This document shows positions 58,348-64,000 of a DNA stretch of 64,000 nucleotides, one piece after another. A program made the translations under genes and the position numbers. The notes under the pieces are model-generated. The model did not search any database, was not told the origin of the DNA, and was given only the letters and a program-made list of their open reading frames with translations. This DNA is from Auriscalpium vulgare (taxonomy: Eukaryota; Basidiomycota; Agaricomycetes; Russulales; Auriscalpiaceae), in contig JAHBBC010000014.1 of NCBI GenBank assembly GCA_019915015.1, forward strand, positions 1,240,001-1,304,000, given 5' to 3'. Numbering within the stretch: position 1 is the stretch's first letter; each line of letters begins with the position of its first letter.

Positions 58348-61094
58348 CCCGGCGTGCTGTGTCTTCCACGAAAATGCTTGTGTGTGTGCTGTTTCTGTAG
58401 CGCCACCGGGTCCAATATTCATCGTCATCGTCATCACTTTGGGGGTTTCTTGGTCGTCACTACCTGCTGCATCTTTCACATTGCTCGCTGTCACCATAGC
58501 TGTTGCTTTCCATCACGCATCCCCTCATCCCCTCACCCCCCCCACCCCTACCCTCATTCCCCCCACGCTACCCTTCGTCGTCTCACGTCGTCTCATGCTT
58601 TCGAGTTGTCGCTCGTCTTTCTCTTCTGTCTTGTCTGTCTTGGTTTGGGCACTTGGGCGTCCTTTTCTCGTGGCTCGGCTGTATGAATACTTACGCGTAG
58701 CTAGATCACTTTTTCCCTATTATTCTTCCACATCGGCTGGTCACTGTACTAAGTTTCCTGTGCATATGTAGGATACCGCTTCTGGTCATCCATACCCGGA
58801 CAGCGCTGTAGCCACCCCATTCCATTCATTGTCGTCAATTGCTTATTTATTCTGCTATAAGCTCCGCCGACGCCGGCGTAGCTGGCTGTATGTACGCTTG
58901 GGCACCTGGCGCTGCCCGGACTAAGATTTCATTTGCAGCGCATGACGGCGCTCCGTTATTTCCAGTGATTCCTCGGAAGGATTGGGCGCGTCTCATGATG
59001 ATGCCACGCCCGTTCGAAAGAAACGCGCCGTCCAGCCAAGCTTCTGAGTGGAACCGGCGTGACTGCACAGCGCGCCGGCCAGTGCACTTGCAGCCATTGC
59101 GTTGCCCGGCGCGTGTTGCTCGGCGGTGTTCATGATCGCCCCCGTCGCGCGCGAAGGAAGAGAAGGGCAGATATGGCAGAGAAGGCGCGTCCGCAGAAGC
59201 CTCGCGCCCGTGCGTGAGAGGCGACTGCACTCCGCGAGTGATAGGGGCCGACACGCTGCAGGACGGATCATCCAGCTGCAGCCTGCGCGGCCCCAGCAAG
59301 AGCAGCGAACAGCGCAGAAATGCACGGGGCCTGCGCGCGATCAGGCGGACAAAACAAGCACGGCCTGCCGTACGCGTTGAATGTATGGCGCGCTTGCGGT
59401 CGACGTCACGGAGGTTCCTGGCGTTGTAGCGCGCTCGGGGGGCCACATACCGGCGGGTGCAAGGCGCGCAGGTGCTGATGCGCCCGCATGCGGACTCCGA
59501 ATGGCGGCCGTGCAGGGTCACCCGCAACAAGTCATGCGTAGTCCGAGGGAATGTCTTGTCGACGCTTCGCTGATCGAAGTCATCTGGCACACTCGGAAAG
59601 GCGTATGGATGACGGTGGGATGGCACAATGGGGGCGTGCGCGCATGCCGCATGCCGTATGTACGTGATGACTTGCTAGGTGGCGGGAGGTTAATCGATTA
59701 TCAATTCATTGACTTCGGACGTGCCTATGATGCGAAGCTATGCGGGCGTTGGCAGCGCTGGACAGACAGTGAGTTGGTGGACGTGTCATCATTCGCTTCC
59801 GTATGTATGAGCATGTATCTTCTTGCAGACGACTTTCGAGTTCGCCGCCTCCGATGTCATCAAAACAAGGGACATCCATGTACTTCCATATACCTGTTCC
59901 TCAGAAATCACGTTCGTTCGGACGATGATGAATAATTCTCCACCGAGGAAACATAATTTACCGTGTATAACCAGTCCCAGGGGCTCCCCAGGCTACGATA
60001 AAGGTACGAAGATTACCGGCGTATGTTCGAGTGACGTCGGCTCGACGCTCAGTACACACTGGCGTTTTCTGAGAAAGAGAAGGGAGAGAACGGGAGTCGT
60101 TACTGGCCCTGAAAAGCCCCGTTTCATCCAAAGGGTCCTTGAGGCCAGCACTAAGGCCAGCACTAATAGTAAGATGCCACGTGCGGGCTCATACAACGAC
60201 AAAAAGACTACCTCAGTTGCAGTTTGGGTTGTCTAGTGCGCGTGGATCCCGGCGGTCGGCACCCACAATTAGATCCTGAGCTCGCGAAGGTCTCTGCCTC
60301 GGGGAGACTACCCACAATGTCGGCTAACAAGGCTCCGGTGTTCTAGAGTCGATCGAGTAGCGCCATGTTTTGACTGGAATACCATAGGTGTGCTCACCCA
60401 CCTTCACCCACACGCTCATGCATCCACCATTGGACGAAAAGCGGCTACATTGCGGCGACGGACGCATTACACCGAGCAAAGTGTAGCCGTCATGGTGGCC
60501 ACTCGACAAAATGACGTGCGGCAGTGACACTGTCTGTCGTGTAGCACCTTGTAGCACTGGCAAAGGTATCCCAAAGCTGCAAGCCTTTGTAGCCGAAAGA
60601 ACTCCGGACAACGTAGCGATGCTGTCAGGTCATAGGTGTGCGAGTGCGGGTCCAACTCGAGATATGAAACAGGGTAGTGACCCCCAAGATCCTCGATCTT
60701 GCGGTCCAGACGATGCAAACGACTGTTAGTGATCCAGGGTTATATCAGTGATGCAATGCAGCAGGACCAGAGGGCCAGGCATATCGAAGGCAAATGAAGC
60801 TCGATGCGTTTCAGATTCTCCAGAACGTGGGCAGGACTCGGACAACATCTTGGGCGATCGTTCTCCCACTTAGAGAACGTGGTGACAAACGGAAACGGCG
60901 CAGACGACTGAAGGAGCTACCGGTCATGGATTCGTGCATGCCGAAGTAGTGTGTGAATTGGACGATGTCCTCGAGCCGTAATCAATTGTACAGCGGAGCG
61001 AAGTGGGACAAGAGCATTTCCTAAGGGGCCTAAGTAAGTGCGATCGGTGGAATTAGCATCGAGAACCGACCCCACAGGACACAAGCACACCAAG
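58348..61094. other. 2.7-kb gene-poor stretch
   Basis: No supported gene. The part next to 58347 is a pyrimidine-rich 3' region. A 260-codon minus-strand frame (58847-59626) and a 185-codon plus-strand frame (59381-59935) overlap each other and show no recognisable content or splice pattern; they may be chance frames in GC-rich DNA or very old relics. Confidence 0.35.
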
Positions 61095-61909
61095 TTAATT
61101 CCCCTTCATGATAGAGTCAATGCGGGCCGTCTGAATGCGCCGGCGGAGGTCGAATAATACAGGGTAACCGAACACGAAGACGGTCAGTACGTAGGAAACC
61201 TGTAGTCAAGCGGTCAATTCGTCTCAGGGTTCCAAGGCCAAAGGGTACACACAGCGACAGTCAATGGCATCCGGTGCTTCCTCGCGAGGCGCACGGTCCA
61301 CAGAGCCTCTCCGGAATGCGCCAGCGCCACAAAGCCCCAGCTCAGGTTGAGGAGGATGGGCTGCGCGAGGAAGCGCGCGGGGGTCCACAACGGGGACGGG
61401 TCGTGTTTGGGAGCAAAGGAGACATAGCACAAAAATGTGAGCAGCGCCGCGGTCTGCCAGATGGCAAACGGCAGGTGGAAGGTGGTGACCTGTGGGGATT
61501 TCGCCTGGGCGCCAGGAGCAGCGGCATGAGTTAAGGTACGAGATGACGAGACTAGGTAGACACACCATCCCGAGCGCCTCGTTGGCGTCTGCGGTCATCC
61601 CGAGTAAGCGCGGCTTGACCTCGTCGTATCCGAGGAGTGGGGGATCGAAGGGGACACGGACGGAGAGCTGTCCCGGCGCTGAGACCTTCGTCTGATACGA
61701 CAAGTCCATGCCCTGCGAACACTCAAGTGAGAGGTACGCCATGCAAGCGACGAGGGAGGTACCTTGGAGTCGATGGTCGTCATCTTAGCGCTCACGACGT
61801 GCTCCTTGATCTTGCCAAAGTACTTGACGTACGCGACGAGCGTGTCGGGATGGTTCGACATGTACATGCACAGAAACCCAGACTTGTCGGCGACAGGGTC
61901 ATCGGACAT
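61095..61909 (-). CDS. Small membrane protein with DUF2470-like N-terminal region
   Basis: Exons: 61909..61763, 61712..61566, 61504..61253, 61199..61095; 216 residues. The N-terminal ~95 residues (MSNHPDTLVAYVKYFGK, VSAPGQLSVRVPFDPPL, GYDEVKPRLLGMTADANEAL) look like a DUF2470 domain, a haem-oxygenase-related split-barrel extension. About four membrane spans follow (WQTAALLTFLCYVSF, QPILLNLSWGFVALAH, VSYVLTVFVFGYPVLF). Fungal proteins of this layout are found in ER/peroxisome-type membranes; function is unknown. All splices are phase 0, which makes the model firm. Confidence 0.8.
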
Positions 61910-62500
61910 GGTTCAAAGAGATTCTCTGTCGGCGTGGGTGGTGGTCGTTTCAAGAGAAAGGGCGTCGTGGCAGCTCACAGAGCCGACGGGTTATGTACAG
62001 TCGCCGGGCAATGCTCGCGTTCGGATTGGATGAGCATAGCCCCAAATCGGGTGGAGGCTTGCGATCCTAACAAGCACAAACAACGTCTCTTCGACTCCTC
62101 GATCAGGCTGATATATAATGACTAAGCATCATCCAGCCAGCATCAAATAATCGTCACTAACATCGAGTTACGAGACAGCAAGAGAAGAACAAATTAGGAC
62201 TGGCTTTCAGTCAGGGGGCGACGTCCTGGTTCAGGTTCGGCAGCTTCCTGATGACCGCGTGTCGATACCTATCAGTACCTATAATGGGCTCAAGGCCGGA
62301 CGGATGTCGCGACACTGCCGCACGTATATCAAGGCGGGGCATATGATATTAAGGTACCGCCAAAGCGGGAAACACAAGAACAACGCAATGATGAAAGCGA
62401 ATGCCGCTCAGTCAGTATCTCTGTGAAGGCAAAACCATACACGAATAGATGTTAGTGTAACAGGATCAGTATAGACCGAGTCGCCAGTCCAGCGCATGCG
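61910..62500. other. Intergenic
   Basis: 591 bp. A TATATAATG on the plus strand (TTATATATC on minus) at about 62110-62119 is a possible TATA element of the membrane protein gene. No gene seen. Confidence 0.3.
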
Positions 62501-63658
62501 TTACAGCGTCTTCTTAAACCACGCGACGGCCTGCTCGAGCGCCCCCTCCCAGCCCGCCTTGACATCTGGGATCTCAAGGTTGGGACGGGCGGCGAAGCCG
62601 TGAGCCGTGCCTGCATCGCATCAGTCACTGGCATGGTGGTAGACAGGAGCGCAACGCACCTTTGTAGACCTGGAACTCGTAGTCGACGGCGTTGTCCGTG
62701 CCCTTGCGCTTTTCCAGACTGCTCTCAGCCTGCGCGCGCTTCTTTTCCGCAAATGCCTCGTCCTCTGCACACGTTGTCAGTGCGGGGAGAAGGGTCAAGA
62801 ATAAGGGCGAGGGGGTTACCTTCTGCACACGCCCACGAGATGGGAACCTACCAAAACCTATTCATCAGGGGAGGGCAACAAGGGGAGCAACGGGCGCACC
62901 TTGATCGCCTCAATCTGCGCAGCGCTATTGCCACCGGGGTGCGCGATCACCGCGGTCGAAATCAGCCCTGTGCCCGCGAGCCGCACTGCCAATGTCCCTC
63001 CGAAGCAATACCTGCGCAACACGTGTAAGTTTCTCGTCAGCCACGGGCACGCACGCAGTAACGCACCCGACCGCCCCAAACTTCGTGTAGCCCTTCTCCG
63101 CCTTCTTTGCCTCGATGAACTAGCGTGTGCGCAGATCTTAGTAAGAAGACACCGTGTGAGAGTGAGGAGACACACGCACGGCCTTGACGCGCCCATCGAC
63201 AACGGCGGCCCGTGCGCGGTATAAGGCCGGAATTGCGGGGATGATGGTGGTGGCGAGGAGACGGAAGGTCTGGCCATAGGTGCGCTTGTCGCCTGCTTTC
63301 TCCGGGACGAAAGGCCCGAGTTTCTCGACGGTCATTGGCGGATGGCCTGATAGCGTTGAAAAAGTCAGCGCTGCGTCCCGGGGGGCAAGGGAACGGGATG
63401 GATGAGGATGATACGATACACACCGTCGAAGAGGTCCGGCACCCACACGTCCACCCCAAGTCGCTCAGCGAATATGTCCGCCATGATCTTCGAGTTGACG
63501 AGCGCGAGTCCGAAGATGTCTGTGAGCAGCAGGACAGCTTTCTTCTCCGCGCCCTCCGTCTTGTCCCCGCCCGCTGCGGCAAAGTATGCGCCGTCGATGA
63601 GCGTGCCTTTTGGCTCACCAGGGATCACATGCCCTTTGAAGCAGTTCTCGCACGACAT
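62501..63658 (-). CDS. Dienelactone hydrolase family protein
   Basis: Exons: 63658..63424, 63346..63180, 63119..63067, 63011..62900, 62847..62820, 62764..62660, 62610..62501; 269 residues. An alpha/beta-hydrolase of the dienelactone hydrolase family: start MSCENCFKGHVIPGEPKGT, LLLTDIFGL, nucleophile Cys in VGYCFGG, an acidic residue after PISWACAEED and the catalytic His in YKGTAHGFAARP, ending AWFKKTL. The family hydrolyses dienelactones in aromatic breakdown, but most fungal members have unknown substrates. Wood- and litter-decay fungi carry many copies. The seven exons include one of 28 nt. Catalytic Cys and His are certain; the Asp position is inferred. Confidence 0.93.
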
Positions 63659-64000
63659 CGGGCTAGAGCAGAGTTCGGAACTGGTGAGAGGATAAGAAGG
63701 TCGAAGATCTGCGAGCAGAGGCTAGCAGAGCAGAGAGTAGTAGAGCGAAAACACGAACGAGGAAACGAAAGAGGCCGAAGCAAGTGTTTATATTAGGCGC
63801 GCTGTTTATGTGCGCCGACGGCTTGTCGACCGCGAGCACTAGACATGGCCGTGACCATGCGCAGGAGGAGGCAGAGGGAAGCGTGAATCTCGTAGATAAA
63901 GCCAATAATGAGATTGCCGATCCGTCGGGCACGTGCAGTCCCGTCGGCTGGTCGACCGTCGCGAGCGGAATACACCATTACTACCAGCAGCCTAGGCAGC
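63659..64000. other. Upstream region of the dienelactone hydrolase gene, window end
   Basis: No gene seen. A segment with repeated AGCAGAG units (63711-63735) lies about 60 bases before the start codon. Confidence 0.3.

Noticed and set aside
58847..59626. 260-codon minus-strand open frame
   Set aside because: No recognisable motif, no splice partner, composition typical of chance frames in GC-rich DNA.
59381..60236. Plus-strand open frames of 137-184 codons
   Set aside because: No domain, no consistent splicing, overlap the opposite chance frame.
1..64000. CRISPR arrays, tRNA or rRNA genes, bacterial operons
   Set aside because: No regularly spaced repeats, no cloverleaf-like sequence with TTCGA-type loops outside coding DNA, and gene structure is clearly eukaryotic.

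Overview
The window reads as nuclear chromosome from a basidiomycete fungus, most likely an Agaricomycete (polypore or mushroom type). The evidence is GC-rich DNA, dense small introns (mostly 47-70 nt, GT-AG with a few GC-AG), very short internal exons (20-28 nt), a relic of a fungal-specific FunK1-type kinase, a gene for a secreted Cys-rich GPI-anchored protein, a Whi2-type BTB protein and F-box proteins in two loci. No operons, tRNAs, rRNAs or CRISPR arrays were found. Almost every gene had to be rebuilt by joining exons; exon coordinates are given in each entry and were checked for frame, splice dinucleotides and protein continuity.

Left part (1-19 kb), the most unusual: a degraded copy (1-497) and an intact copy (1247-2167) of a small secreted Cys-rich GPI-anchored protein gene; a nuclear-looking protein of unknown family (2368-3564, minus) with a paralog 14 kb away in opposite orientation (17548-18806, plus); a 230-bp fold-back element (3951-4179); a long Ser/Arg/Pro-rich protein (4450-7623, minus); a GH15 glucoamylase-like protein lacking both catalytic glutamates (8221-9975, minus); SUMO (12897-13462, minus) whose 3' end is duplicated 1.6 kb downstream, with a dead FunK1 kinase between the two copies; and a large helical/low-complexity protein (13999-17212, minus).

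Middle (19-41 kb), mostly housekeeping: HELLS/Irc5-type SNF2 remodeler, a short nuclear-looking protein, an AlkB-type dioxygenase, an amino acid/GABA-type permease with 15 exons, a MYND-finger protein, a rhodanese-domain protein, an F-box protein, a five-span membrane protein with a long disordered tail, and APS kinase of sulfate assimilation.

Right part (41-64 kb): a second F-box protein, mitochondrial tRNA-modification enzyme MTO1/GidA (14 exons), copper amine oxidase, LTO1-like Fe-S assembly adaptor, a Whi2-like BTB protein divergent from a vWA-domain Pro/Gln-rich protein, a gene-poor 2.7-kb stretch, a DUF2470-like membrane protein, and a dienelactone hydrolase family enzyme.

The genes do not form one pathway. 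Loose themes are nitrogen and sulfur acquisition (permease, amine oxidase, APS kinase), post-translational control (SUMO, F-box proteins), genome maintenance (HELLS, AlkB) and secreted functions (GH15-like, GPI protein). The observations most worth following are the GH15 protein without catalytic residues and the two-copy unknown family.
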